From: Nucisporomicrobium flavum
Lineage (GTDB): Bacteria > Actinomycetota > Actinomycetes > Mycobacteriales > Micromonosporaceae
Reading direction: 5' to 3'
Assembly (NCBI RefSeq): GCF_016464385.1
Contig: NZ_JADMLH010000013.1
Coordinates: 186,001 to 250,000, forward strand
DNA length: 64,000 nucleotides
The stretch's first letter is position 1. Every line of letters starts with the position of its first letter. The notes beneath the pieces are model-generated. The model had not been told where the DNA came from. It did no database searches and was given only the letters and a program-made list of their open reading frames with translations. Below are positions 24,565 to 33,663 of this stretch, piece after piece. Made by a program: the position numbers and the translations under genes.

Positions 24565-26586
24565 TTGTCCGCTCGACGCCTGCTCACAGGCCTTACCGCG
24601 AGTCTTCTCCTCCTCCTACCCGCTCCCGCATCCGTCGCGGAAGCCGCCGCGCCGTCCGCCGGATATTCCGTCGGGGCCGGCATCGGCGACATCACCGGCG
24701 AGGCCGCCGAGGTGGGCATGCTCGGCTACGCCGATCCGGCCCAGACCACCTCGGGCATCGCCTCGCGGCAATGGGCGCGCGCCTTCGTGGTCGCCGACCC
24801 CGCCGGGCACCACGTCGCCTTCGTCAGCGCCGAGATCGACTTCGTCACCCAGGCCGTCCAGATGGAGGTGCTCAAGCGCCTGCGGGCCCGGCACGGCAGC
24901 ACGTACACCGACCAGAACGTCGTGCTCACCGCGACCCACACGCACTCCGGCCCGGGCGGCTTCTCCGAGTACACGATGTGGAACCTGACCACCCTCGGCT
25001 TCGAGGCGCCGATCTTCGAGGCGATCGTCTCCGGGATCGTGCGCGCGATCGACGCCGCCGACGCCCGGCTCGCGCCCGGCACGGTCAAGATCGCCGAGGG
25101 TACGCTGACCGGCGCGAACGTCAACCGCTCGCTCCCGGCGTTCAACGCCGACCCGGCCGCCGACAGGGCCCGGTTCCCCGGTGCGGTCGACACCCGGATG
25201 ACCGTGCTCCGCTTCGAGCAGGGCGGCCGGCCCATCGGGCTGCTCTCGTTCTTCGCCACCCACGGCACCTCGATGACGCCCGCCAACCACCTCATCAGCG
25301 CCGACAACAAGGGGTACGCCGCCCACCTCATCGAGGACGGCGTGCACGGCGTCGACTGGGCGCACCGCGGCGGCTTCGTGGCGGCCTTCGCGCAGACCAA
25401 CGCGGGCGACATGTCGCCGAACCTGCGCAACGGCGGCGCCCAGGGCCCCACCGACGACGAGTTCGAGAACACCCGCATCATCGGCAAGCTCCAGGCCGAC
25501 AAGGCGCAGCAGCTCTTCGACTCCGCGACCGAGGAGCTCACCGGACCGGTCGACGCCCGCGGCCGCTACGTCGACTTCTCCGCCGTCCAGGTCGCGGGCG
25601 CGTACACGCCGGACGGGCAGCCGCACCGTACCTGTCCCGGTGCGCTCGGGCAGAACTTCACCGCCGGCGCCGAGGACGGTCCCGGGCCGCCGATCGTGGA
25701 CGAGGGCGACCTGAGCACCAACCCGCTGCTGCTGGTCGCCGGCATCGTGGTCAACCCGACCCCGGCCGAGGTCCGGGTGTGCCAGGCGCCCAAGGACGTC
25801 TTCCTCGGCAGCGGCAGCCAGAACCCGCCGTGGACCCCGCAGATCATGCCGCTGCAGGTGCTGCGCATCGGGCAGCTCGCGATCACCACCGCGCCGGGCG
25901 AGTTCACCATCGTGGCCGGCCAGCGGGTGCGCGACGCGGTCGGCGCCCAGCTCCCCGGTGCGGTGACGCACCAGATCCTCGCCGGGTACGCGAACGCCTA
26001 CGCGGGCTACGTCGCCACCCCCGAGGAGTACGACCTGCAGCACTACGAGGGCGCGGCCACGCACTTCGGCCGCTATACCGGGCCGGCGTACCAGCAGGAG
26101 CTGGCGAAGCTGGCGGCGGCGCTGCGCGACGGGCAGCCCACGCCCAGCGCGGTCCAGCCGCCGGCGCTGCCGCAGAACCGGATCAGCGTGCGGCCGGGGG
26201 TGGTGCTGGACACGCCGCCGCTGGGCAAGTCCTTCGGCAGCGTGATCACCCAGCCGGCCGCGTCGTACGCCCGCGGCGCCACGGTCCGGGTGGACTTCGT
26301 GACCGGCCATCCCAACAACAACCTGCGCGACGAGGGCACGTTCCTCGAGGTGCAGCGGCAGACCGGCGGCACCTGGACCACGGTCTCCACCGACGCCGAA
26401 TGGCAGACGATCTACCGCTGGAAGCGCGAGTACCTCGGCGTCTCCACGGCCCAGATCACCTGGACGGTGCCCGCGGACGCCGAGCCCGGCACGTACCGGA
26501 TCGTGCACCACGGCGACGCCAAGGGCGTCACCGGCGCGATCACCCCGTTCACCGGCGCCAGCCGTACCTTCACTGTCACTCCATAG
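24565..26586 (+). CDS. Secreted neutral/alkaline ceramidase
   Basis: The protein has 673 residues from TTG 24565. GGAGG at 24555-24559 sits at the right distance before this TTG, and an upstream GTG overlaps the ribosome site, so TTG is preferred. A signal peptide (LLTGLTASLLLLLPAPASVA) precedes the ceramidase domain. Hallmarks are the zinc-binding ATHTHSGPGGFSEY and the nucleophile motif GDMSPN with Ser284. LSFFATHGTSM and the C-terminal Ig-like domain (SFGSVITQPAASYARGATV onward) are also present. Ceramidases hydrolyse the amide of ceramides to sphingoid base and fatty acid. A soil actinobacterium would act on plant or fungal lipids. Divergent from a LacI gene, so perhaps sugar-regulated. 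Confidence 0.93.
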   Translation: MSARRLLTGLTASLLLLLPAPASVAEAAAPSAGYSVGAGIGDITGEAAEVGMLGYADPAQTTSGIASRQWARAFVVADPAGHHVAFVSAEIDFVTQAVQMEVLKRLRARHGSTYTDQNVVLTATHTHSGPGGFSEYTMWNLTTLGFEAPIFEAIVSGIVRAIDAADARLAPGTVKIAEGTLTGANVNRSLPAFNADPAADRARFPGAVDTRMTVLRFEQGGRPIGLLSFFATHGTSMTPANHLISADNKGYAAHLIEDGVHGVDWAHRGGFVAAFAQTNAGDMSPNLRNGGAQGPTDDEFENTRIIGKLQADKAQQLFDSATEELTGPVDARGRYVDFSAVQVAGAYTPDGQPHRTCPGALGQNFTAGAEDGPGPPIVDEGDLSTNPLLLVAGIVVNPTPAEVRVCQAPKDVFLGSGSQNPPWTPQIMPLQVLRIGQLAITTAPGEFTIVAGQRVRDAVGAQLPGAVTHQILAGYANAYAGYVATPEEYDLQHYEGAATHFGRYTGPAYQQELAKLAAALRDGQPTPSAVQPPALPQNRISVRPGVVLDTPPLGKSFGSVITQPAASYARGATVRVDFVTGHPNNNLRDEGTFLEVQRQTGGTWTTVSTDAEWQTIYRWKREYLGVSTAQITWTVPADAEPGTYRIVHHGDAKGVTGAITPFTGASRTFTVTP

Positions 26587-26642
26587 CGGTATTGCGTACC
26601 GGTGCTCGCGTCCTCCGGGGCGCGAGCGCCGTTGCCGCTGGT

Positions 26643-28472
26643 GTGCTCAATAACCGAAATGGCCTGAAATCCGCCGGTCGCCGGCTGGTGATGATCGGCG
26701 CCGCGACCGTGCTTGTCGCCGCCGGTGGCGCCGCGCTGGCCGAGGTGGTCTCCAGCACCCCCAGCCCGGCCCCGTCGTTCAACGGCCCCGTGTACGCGGT
26801 CGCCCACCTCGGCGACGTGGTGTACGTCGGCGGCTCCTTCACCGGCGCGGTGGTGGGCGGCAAATCCATCCCCCGCGCCCGCCTCGCCGCGTTCAACGCG
26901 CAGACCGGCGCCCTGCTGGACTGGAACCCGGGCGCGGACTCCACCGTGCGGGCGCTCGCCGCCGACGGCACCACGGTCTACGCCGCCGGTGACTTCACCA
27001 AGATCGCCGGGCTGACCCGCGACTCGGTCGCCGACCTCAACGCGACCACCGGCACCCCCGGCACGCTCAAGCACACCGTGCTCGGCCAGCCGAACGCCCT
27101 CGCCGTCGGCAACGGCCGGGTGTACGTCGGCGGCCGGCTCACCGGCGTCGACGGCTCGCCGCGGAGCAACCTGGCGGCCTTCAGCACCGCCTCCGGGGCG
27201 CTCGACGGCTGGGCGCCCACCACGGACGACACCGTCAACGCGCTCGCCGTGCAGGGCAGCCGCGTCTACCTCGGCGGCAGCTTCCACCGCACCAACGGGA
27301 TCAGCTCGACACTGCGCCTCACCGCGGTCGACGGGATCACCGGCGTCCTCGACAAGGGGTTCCTGCCCAAGCCGGTCTCGCAGGTGTTCGCGCTGGCCAC
27401 CGACGGCAACGGCGTCTACGCCGCGCTGGGCGGGCAGGGCGGCCGGGCGATCGCGTACACGTTCGCCGGGCTGGCCCGGTGGACCCGGGTCTTCGACGGT
27501 GACGCCCAGGCCATCGCCACCCTCGGCGGCATCACCTACGTGGGCGGGCACTTCGACAACGCCTGCACGACCACCAACAACGGCACCCTAGGCGTGTGCA
27601 CCGACGGGTCCGTGTCGCGCATCAAGCTCGCCGCGGTCGACGGGACGGGCAACCTCACCTCGTGGGCGCCGCAGGCCAACGGCGTGGTCGGCGTACGCAC
27701 CGTGGTCGCCAACCCGGCGAACGGGCTGCTCAGCGTCGGCGGCGACTTCACCACGGTCGCCGGGGTCACGCAGAAGCGCTACGCCTCCTTCGGCGGGCCG
27801 ACGTCCCGAGCCTCGGTGCCGCCCGCGCCGCCGTCGCCGTACGTCGCCTCGTACAACTTCGACTCGACGGTGGCCGACGGGACGTACGACGACGGTTCCG
27901 GCAACGGGCACGTGCTGCGGACCAAGGCCGTCAACGGCGCGGTCCTCAAGACCGTGACGCACGGCAGCGGGCAGGCCGTCGAGTTCCCGCCGAAGTGCAG
28001 CGGCACCGACTGCCCGCGGGTGGTGCTGCAGGCCGCCGACGCGCCGGACCTCAACCCGGGCGCCAAGGACCTGCGCTGGGGCGCGTACGTGCTGCTGTCC
28101 GCGGCGGAGACCTCGACCGGCGAGAACATCCTCCAGAAGGGCTACTCGACCTCGGGCGGCCAGTACAAGCTCCAGGTCGACGGCGTCTCGGGCCGGCCCA
28201 GCTGCGTGATGAGCGACAAGTCCTCGACGACGATCTACGTGGCGAAGAGCGCGGTGTCCATGGCGGACGGCGCATGGCACACGCTCGAGTGCCGGCGGAC
28301 CGGCACGACGCTGAGCATCCTGGTCGACGCCAAGGCCCAGGGCAGCCGGACCATCCCGGCAGCGCTGTCGGTGGTGACCACCCAGCCGCTCAGCCTCGGC
28401 GGCAAGGGCACGGGCACCGACAACGACCAGTTCCACGGCCGCCTCGACGACGCCTGGGTCCAGATCGGCTGA
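26643..28472 (+). CDS. Secreted beta-propeller (delta-60 repeat) protein with C-terminal LamG domain
   Basis: The protein has 609 residues if GTG 26643 is used; GTG 26688 or ATG 26691 are alternatives. The leader GRRLVMIGAATVLVAAGGAAL is a signal peptide. Five to six repeats of a YVGGSFTG...LAAFNAQTGALLDWNPG type (about 45-380) form a beta-propeller of the delta-60/PQQ-like kind. The C-terminal ~210 residues (YVASYNFDSTVADGTYDDGS to RLDDAWVQIG) form a concanavalin-like LamG fold with two Cys pairs likely (KCSGTDC; SCVM...LECR). The role is probably extracellular ligand binding. No catalytic residues are recognised. Confidence 0.75.
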   Translation: MLNNRNGLKSAGRRLVMIGAATVLVAAGGAALAEVVSSTPSPAPSFNGPVYAVAHLGDVVYVGGSFTGAVVGGKSIPRARLAAFNAQTGALLDWNPGADSTVRALAADGTTVYAAGDFTKIAGLTRDSVADLNATTGTPGTLKHTVLGQPNALAVGNGRVYVGGRLTGVDGSPRSNLAAFSTASGALDGWAPTTDDTVNALAVQGSRVYLGGSFHRTNGISSTLRLTAVDGITGVLDKGFLPKPVSQVFALATDGNGVYAALGGQGGRAIAYTFAGLARWTRVFDGDAQAIATLGGITYVGGHFDNACTTTNNGTLGVCTDGSVSRIKLAAVDGTGNLTSWAPQANGVVGVRTVVANPANGLLSVGGDFTTVAGVTQKRYASFGGPTSRASVPPAPPSPYVASYNFDSTVADGTYDDGSGNGHVLRTKAVNGAVLKTVTHGSGQAVEFPPKCSGTDCPRVVLQAADAPDLNPGAKDLRWGAYVLLSAAETSTGENILQKGYSTSGGQYKLQVDGVSGRPSCVMSDKSSTTIYVAKSAVSMADGAWHTLECRRTGTTLSILVDAKAQGSRTIPAALSVVTTQPLSLGGKGTGTDNDQFHGRLDDAWVQIG

Positions 28473-28474
28473 CG

Positions 28475-30142
28475 TCAGGCCGCGTACACCTCCAGCGACG
28501 ACGCCTGGCCGGCGGGCCAGGCCGAGTTGGCGGTGAAGACGACGCGCAGGTGGCGGGCGGTGGCCGCGGCGAACGAGATCGTCGCCCGGTTGCCGCTCGC
28601 CGGGTCGAACGTGCGTCCCGCCGGCGCCGCCAGTGTGCTGAACGAGCTGCCGTCGGTGCTGCCCTGGAGCTGCACGGTCTGCGTACGCCGCTCCCAGCCC
28701 GGCGGCAGGCCCAGCACCACCCGCGACACGGTGGCCGCCGCGCCGAGGTCCACCTGGAGCCACTGGGGGAACGCGTTGTTGGCGCTCTCCCAGTAGCTGC
28801 CCGCGTCGCCGTCGACAGCGTTCGCCGCGCCGTACGCCTGGGTGTGGCTGCTCTCCGTCGCCGGCCGCCGCAGCGCGAGGTCCGCCGGCGGCGGGGTGCC
28901 CGCGACCGGGGGAGTGGGGCGGGTCGCGGTCAGCGGGATCTGCTTCCTGAGCATCCGGGCGCCGTCGGCGGTGAGACGCAGGTAGTAGTCCGCCGAGCAG
29001 GCCGTGCCGTCCTCGTCGAGCGCGCGGATGCCGGAGCCCGCCGGCACCCAGGCCGCCGAGACCGCCGTCTTCGCGATCTGGTTGCCCTCGTTGAACTCGT
29101 CGAACATGGACACGTACAGGCCCTGTGCGCCGAGCCGGACCATGTTGTAGATGCTGCGCCAGTAGTAGTCGCCGTGCCGGCGGTGGCCCGCCGAGAGGTC
29201 GCCGGGCAGTACGCACGGCAGGTAGTCGATGCCATGGGCGGCGCAGTCGGCCATGTCGCCCACGTTGACGTTCGCGTAGTACGAGTCGAGGTCCTCGGGG
29301 GTGGCCGCGCGGCCCACCATCCACGGCGAGATCGCGTGGAACGCGTGATAGACCTCCGAGAAGCCGGCGCGGGAGTCGTTGATGCCCTGCCGCCACCACG
29401 TCGGCACCCCGCCGATCACGTAGCAGCCCTGCGCCTTGAGCCAGGCGATCACGTCGAGGCAGGCGGCCGGCTCGAACGGGCGGCCGGGGTCGTCGAAGCC
29501 GAAGCCCCAGACGCAGACGACCGGTCTGCCGTTCTGCCGCGCGTACGCCGGGGACGCCGTGTGTGCCGACATCTTCGCCGACCAGTCCTGCTTGAGCTGC
29601 GACTGCATCGACGTCCAGCCCGTCACGTCGTACATGACGTAGAACTTGCGGCCGGTGGCCTCGGCCGCCGCACGCACCTTGACCGTCATGGCGTCGCGGG
29701 TGGGGCCCTCGTCGCCGAACGGGTTGAAGCGCTGCAGCGCGGCCGTGTCGATGCCGTGCTCGCGCATCCACCGGAAGTGCGTGTCGACGGTCTGCTGGTC
29801 GTAGGAGGAGAACAACCGGGCCGGCTGCCCGTTGCCGAGGTTCGGGTACGCCGTCGGATACCCATGATCGACGTCGGACAGGTCGGGCCAGCTGACGATC
29901 GTGGTGTTCGACGGCGAGGGCGGCTGGAACCGGTCGCGGGACCAGTGCCACCAGCCGCCGATCGGCGCGCCGTCGCCGGGGCAGGAGAACCAGCCCTGGT
30001 AGCCGGCGGTGACGGCGCCGACGACGTCGCCGGGCGGGGATGCGGCCAGGGCCGCCGCGCCCCCGGGGATGAGGGGCGCGGCGGTTCCGGCGGCGGCTGC
30101 GGTCAGGAGGGTACGGCGGGAAAGCCGCGGGGGGACGGTCAT
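28475..30142 (-). CDS. Secreted GH71/99-like glycoside hydrolase with C-terminal discoidin (CBM32-type) domain
   Basis: The protein has 555 residues from ATG 30142; GTG 30160 would add six. A twin-arginine leader (SRRTLLTAAAAGTAA) is followed by a TIM-barrel region of the GH71/99-like type: GYQGWFSCPGDGAPIGGWWHW, HFRWMREHGIDTAALQRF, KFYVMYDVTGW, VVCVWGFGFDD and YVSMFDEFNEGNQI. The last ~140 residues (LALRRPATESSHTQAYGAAN to SLEVYAA) are an F5/8 type C discoidin domain that would bind sugar. Enzymes of this group are often labelled xylosidase/arabinosidase, but specificity is unproven. Its stop is two bases from the convergent propeller gene. Confidence 0.88.
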   Translation of the reverse strand: MTVPPRLSRRTLLTAAAAGTAAPLIPGGAAALAASPPGDVVGAVTAGYQGWFSCPGDGAPIGGWWHWSRDRFQPPSPSNTTIVSWPDLSDVDHGYPTAYPNLGNGQPARLFSSYDQQTVDTHFRWMREHGIDTAALQRFNPFGDEGPTRDAMTVKVRAAAEATGRKFYVMYDVTGWTSMQSQLKQDWSAKMSAHTASPAYARQNGRPVVCVWGFGFDDPGRPFEPAACLDVIAWLKAQGCYVIGGVPTWWRQGINDSRAGFSEVYHAFHAISPWMVGRAATPEDLDSYYANVNVGDMADCAAHGIDYLPCVLPGDLSAGHRRHGDYYWRSIYNMVRLGAQGLYVSMFDEFNEGNQIAKTAVSAAWVPAGSGIRALDEDGTACSADYYLRLTADGARMLRKQIPLTATRPTPPVAGTPPPADLALRRPATESSHTQAYGAANAVDGDAGSYWESANNAFPQWLQVDLGAAATVSRVVLGLPPGWERRTQTVQLQGSTDGSSFSTLAAPAGRTFDPASGNRATISFAAATARHLRVVFTANSAWPAGQASSLEVYAA

Positions 30143-30152
30143 CGTGGCATTA

Positions 30153-30169
30153 TGCGACACATTGTCGCA
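30153..30169. promoter_or_regulatory. Perfect 7+7 bp inverted repeat upstream of the GH71/99-like gene
   Basis: TGCGACA (30153-30159) and TGTCGCA (30163-30169) with a CAT centre lie 10 bases before the preferred start. It is a good candidate for a repressor site or for an element controlling both start codons. The binding protein is unknown. Confidence 0.45.
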
Positions 30170-30198
30170 AGATTCGAACGAAGTGTTGAAATAACTTC

Positions 30199-31620
30199 TC
30201 AGTTGTCGGCGGGCGTGGGCTTACGGGGCAGCCACAGGGCCACCACCGCCCCCGCCGCGATCACCGACGCGCCCACGACGACGGCCGGGACGAGACCGTC
30301 CACGAACGACTGGGCGCTGGTGTAGCCGCCGTACGAGCTGAACACCGACGCCAGCACCGCCACCCCGACCGCGACGCCGAGCTCGCGGATCGTGTTGTTG
30401 GCGCCCGACGCCACGCCGCGCTCGCCCGGGGTGACGCTGGCCAGCGCCATCGTGCTGATCGGTGCGAAGGTCAGGCCCATGCCGACGCCGGCGAGGACGA
30501 ACGCGATCACGAGGTCGCCGTACGAGACGGTCGCGGTGGTGGCCAGCGCGATCCACAGCACGCCCGCACCGAGCAGCACCTGGCCGGCGACGATGAGGTT
30601 CCGGACGCCCAGCCGGTCGGCGAAGATCCCGGCGAGCGGCGCCACCACCATCGGCGCCATCGTCCACGGCAGCGTACGGACACCCGCGTCCAGCGGGCTG
30701 AGCCCCTGAACCACCTGGAAGAACTGGGCGAGCAGGAACACCGACCCGAACGTGCCGGCGGAGAACGTCAGCGTCACCATGCTGACCAGCCCGAACCCGC
30801 GGGACCGGAACAGCGACAGCGGCATCATCGGCGTGCTGTTGCGCCACTGCCAGGCGAGGAACGCGGCCAGCAGCACGCCGCCGCCGATCAGCATGCCGAG
30901 CACCCGGCCCGAGGTCCAGCCGCGGTCCGGCCCGTCCACGACGCCCCACACGAGCAGCAACATCCCGGCGGCGGACAGCACCAGACCCAGCGGATCGAGC
31001 CGGGGCGCACCACCGTGCGACTCGCGCAGCACCGTCGCGGCCAGCACGACCGCCACCACGCCGACCGGCACGTTCAGCCAGAAGATCCACGACCAGTGCA
31101 GCCCTTCGACGACCGCCCCGCCGACCACCGGCCCGACGGCCACCCCGAGCCCGCTGATCCCGCCCCAGATCCCCACGGCGGCGTTGCGCATCCGGTCGGG
31201 CACGGCCTGGGCCAGCAGGGTCAGCGAGAGCGGCGCGACGGCCGCGCCGGCCAGCCCCTGCACGGCCCGCGCGGCGGTGAGCATCCACGGCTCGGTCGCC
31301 AGCGCCGCCGCCGCGGACGCCAGCGTGAACAGCGTGATCCCGGCCAGGAACATCCGCCGGCGCCCGATCCGGTCGCCCAGCGCGGCGGCGGTCAGGAGGA
31401 AGGCCGCGAAGGGCAACGTGTACGCGTTGACGAACCACTGCAGGTCCGCCAGCGAGGCACCCAGCTCGGTACGGATCACCGGCAGCGCGGTGGTGACCAC
31501 GAGGTTGTCCAGCGTGACCATGAAGATCGGAATGCCGACGGCGGCCAGCACGGCGGCGAGCGGCCGGGACCGCGGCGGCGCGACGGCCGGCGCCGGGGGC
31601 GGCGAGGCGAGGGTGGTCAT
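30199..31620 (-). CDS. MFS multidrug exporter of the DHA2 (EmrB/QacA) family
   Basis: The protein has 473 residues and 14 predicted membrane spans. Family motifs are DNLVVTTALPVIRTELGAS near the first span, ALGDRIGRRRMFL (motif A), GLAGAAVAPLSLTLLAQAVP and GVAVGPVVGGAVVEGL (motif C, typical of antiporters). Such proteins exchange protons for drugs or own metabolites. It is divergent from a TetR gene, and one of three shared operators lies 14 bases before its ATG. The TetR protein is thus almost certainly its repressor. The substrate is unknown. Confidence 0.93.
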   Translation of the reverse strand: MTTLASPPPAPAVAPPRSRPLAAVLAAVGIPIFMVTLDNLVVTTALPVIRTELGASLADLQWFVNAYTLPFAAFLLTAAALGDRIGRRRMFLAGITLFTLASAAAALATEPWMLTAARAVQGLAGAAVAPLSLTLLAQAVPDRMRNAAVGIWGGISGLGVAVGPVVGGAVVEGLHWSWIFWLNVPVGVVAVVLAATVLRESHGGAPRLDPLGLVLSAAGMLLLVWGVVDGPDRGWTSGRVLGMLIGGGVLLAAFLAWQWRNSTPMMPLSLFRSRGFGLVSMVTLTFSAGTFGSVFLLAQFFQVVQGLSPLDAGVRTLPWTMAPMVVAPLAGIFADRLGVRNLIVAGQVLLGAGVLWIALATTATVSYGDLVIAFVLAGVGMGLTFAPISTMALASVTPGERGVASGANNTIRELGVAVGVAVLASVFSSYGGYTSAQSFVDGLVPAVVVGASVIAAGAVVALWLPRKPTPADN

Positions 31621-31634
31621 CGGAACTCCTTGTT

Positions 31635-31725
31635 GTTATCAACTGATAACTAGCTGTCCGCCAAAGTAGTTATCGACTGATAACTTGTCAACCGCACGCC
31701 GCCGCGGAAGTTATCGGCTGATAAC
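31635..31725. promoter_or_regulatory. Three copies of a 16-bp TetR operator between mfs and tetR
   Basis: GTTATCAACTGATAAC (31635-31650), GTTATCGACTGATAAC (31669-31684) and GTTATCGGCTGATAAC (31710-31725) share GTTATC/GATAAC arms. Starts are 34 and 41 bases apart. They fill the divergent promoter region, and the last copy ends nine bases before the tetR GTG. Confidence 0.85.
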
Positions 31726-31734
31726 CTGGCGCTT

Positions 31735-32289
31735 GTGTCCCCGCCCCGCACCCGTTCCCGCCTCACCGCCGAGGAACGCCACGACCAGCTGCTCCACGCC
31801 GCCCTGACCGCGTTCACCACCGGCGGGTACGCGGGCACCACCACCGACCAGGTGGCTCGGATCGCCGGTGTCTCCCAGCCGTACGTGATCCGGCTCTTCG
31901 GCAGCAAGCAGGAGCTTTTCCTGGCGACGGTGAAGCACGCCGGCGCCCGGGTGGAGGCGCATTTCCGCGAAGCCGCCGCCCGCGAGGCGACCCTGGAGAG
32001 CCTGGGGGAGGCGTACGACGACCTGCTGGCCGAGCGGGAGCTGATCACCGTGCTGCTGCACGGGTTCGCAGCCGGGGCGGACCCGGCGATCGGTCCGGTG
32101 GTGCGCGAGTGCTTCGGCCGGATCTACCTGGCGGTGCGGGAGCTGACCGGCGCCGGCGAGGACGAGGCGCGGGAGTTCCTGGCGATGGGGATGCTGCTCA
32201 CGGTGCTGGGGGCGATGGGGATCGCCGGTCCGCACGCCGTGCCGCCCGAACCGTGGATGACCGAGCTGCTCGGCCCCAAGAAGCGCTGA
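31735..32289 (+). CDS. TetR-family transcriptional repressor
   Basis: The protein has 184 residues, starting at GTG. The helix-turn-helix is in residues ~15-60: QLLHAALTAFTTGGYAGTTT and VARIAGVSQPYVIRLFGSK. An all-helical ligand domain follows and ends HAVPPEPWMTELLG. It is divergent from the DHA2 exporter, and three identical-type operators lie between them. The expected mechanism is repression of both genes until a pump substrate binds. The absence of a ribosome-binding site close to the operator (nine bases) suggests a leaderless or nearly leaderless mRNA. Confidence 0.93.
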   Translation: MSPPRTRSRLTAEERHDQLLHAALTAFTTGGYAGTTTDQVARIAGVSQPYVIRLFGSKQELFLATVKHAGARVEAHFREAAAREATLESLGEAYDDLLAERELITVLLHGFAAGADPAIGPVVRECFGRIYLAVRELTGAGEDEAREFLAMGMLLTVLGAMGIAGPHAVPPEPWMTELLGPKKR

Positions 32290-32292
32290 CGG

Positions 32293-32697
32293 GTGAGGTG
32301 GCGTGACGACCCGGCCGAGCCGGTGGTCTTCCGCAGCGGGACGTACGACCATCCCTCGCGCCGCGGCCGGTACGACCTCGTGGGGGTTTCCCGTGGCGTC
32401 GGCTCCTGGAGCGCCTGGGGTTTCACCGCCGGCGGCCTGACGGTCTTCGTCACGGAGGCGACCGCCGGCCCGCCGTCGCCGGGTTCCCCGCTTCTCGTCC
32501 GGGGCTGCCTCAGCGTCGCCGAGCCGCATGTCGTGGACGAGTTCGATCCCGGCGATCCGATGGTGGCCGATGCGGAGCGGTCATTCGTGGTGGAGCGCGT
32601 CGTCCGGATGCAGGCGGGCCGGTCGTGGGAGGTCCCGGCCGTGGGCCGGGCGCGGCCGTGGGGGTTCGACTACCTGCTCACCCTCGCGGAGCGCTGA
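32293..32697 (+). CDS. Hypothetical protein (134 aa)
   Basis: A mostly beta-type soluble protein starting at GTG three bases after the TetR stop, so co-transcribed with it. It begins VRWRDDPAEPVVFRSGTYDH and contains SWSAWGFTAGGLTVFVTEAT, DPGDPMVADAERSFVVERVV and WEVPAVGRARPWGFDYLLTL. No signal peptide, membrane span or known motif is visible. Codon use is normal for the chromosome. I do not recognise a family. Proximity to tetR does not by itself imply a role in efflux. Confidence 0.6.
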   Translation: MRWRDDPAEPVVFRSGTYDHPSRRGRYDLVGVSRGVGSWSAWGFTAGGLTVFVTEATAGPPSPGSPLLVRGCLSVAEPHVVDEFDPGDPMVADAERSFVVERVVRMQAGRSWEVPAVGRARPWGFDYLLTLAER

Positions 32698-32699
32698 GC

Positions 32700-33584
32700 T
32701 CAGGCCATGTTGTGCCGGGTGTACGCCGGCTCGCGCAACCCCAGCATGGCCTCCGTCATCCGCACCGCCTCGACGGCCGCCCGTACTTCGTGGACCCGGA
32801 CGATCCGCGCGCCCTGCAGGATGCAGAAGACCACCGCGGCCAGGGTCCCGGGCAGGCGCTCGCCCTGCGGACGGTCGAGGGTCTCGCCGATGAAGTCCTT
32901 GTTGCTGACCGCCGCCAGCAGCGGATGCCCGATGTCCGCGATCTCGCGCAGCCGGCGGGTCACCTCGAGGGTGTGGTACGTGTTCTTGTTCAGGTCGTGG
33001 CCCGGGTCGATGATGATCTGCTCCGGGCGGACGCCGTGCTCCAGCGCCAGCCGTACGCGGTCCCGCAGGAAGCCCGAGACCTCCGCCGTGACGTCGTCGT
33101 AGCTCGGGCCCGGGTACGGCGTCCGCGGCTCCGCCAGGCTGTGCGTGATCACCAGGGCGGCGTCCGTGCCCGCCACCGCGTCGGCCATCGCGACGTCGCG
33201 CAGGCCCGACGTGTCGTTGACGACGCCCGCGCCCGCCTTGATGACCTCGCGGGCCACCTCCGGGCGGTACGTGTCCACCGAGACCACCGCCAGGCCCTGC
33301 GCCGCCTCGACCACCGGCAGCACCCGGTCGAGCTCCTCCTGGGCCGAGACGTACGGGCCCGGCGCGAACGGGACGCCGCCGATGTCGATCCAGTCGGCGC
33401 CCGCCTCGGCCGCCGCGCGGACCGCCTCGGTCGCCTTCTCCAGGGCGAACGTGCGGCCGCGGTCGTGGAAGGAGTCGGGGGTGCGGTTCACGATGGCCAT
33501 CACCGCCACCCGTTGCGAGAAGTCGTAGGCACGGCCGCCGATGACCCGCTCGGCACTGATCAGCGGGGGTGCGTAGTGGCTCAC
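32700..33584 (-). CDS. folP: Dihydropteroate synthase
   Basis: The protein has 294 residues. DHPS signatures are VMAIVNRTPDSFHD (pterin loop), AGADWIDIGGVPFAPG, VSVDTYRPEVAREVIKAGA, IIIDPGHDLNKNTYHTL and a final VRVHEVRAAVEAVRM. DHPS joins 6-hydroxymethyl-dihydropterin diphosphate to p-aminobenzoate in folate synthesis and is the sulfonamide target. No other folate genes are nearby. Actinobacteria often have a second, isolated FolP-like copy whose activity differs, and the DIGGVPFAPG sequence (DIGGES in most FolP1) fits that second type. Its identity as a true folate enzyme is therefore less certain. Confidence 0.88.
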   Translation of the reverse strand: MSHYAPPLISAERVIGGRAYDFSQRVAVMAIVNRTPDSFHDRGRTFALEKATEAVRAAAEAGADWIDIGGVPFAPGPYVSAQEELDRVLPVVEAAQGLAVVSVDTYRPEVAREVIKAGAGVVNDTSGLRDVAMADAVAGTDAALVITHSLAEPRTPYPGPSYDDVTAEVSGFLRDRVRLALEHGVRPEQIIIDPGHDLNKNTYHTLEVTRRLREIADIGHPLLAAVSNKDFIGETLDRPQGERLPGTLAAVVFCILQGARIVRVHEVRAAVEAVRMTEAMLGLREPAYTRHNMA

Positions 33585-33663
33585 GCCCGGAGACTAACCC
33601 GGCACCTGAAGTGCGCGAATTGGGGGCTCCCGCTGATGATCGCGGCGCTCTAGGGTGCAAGGG

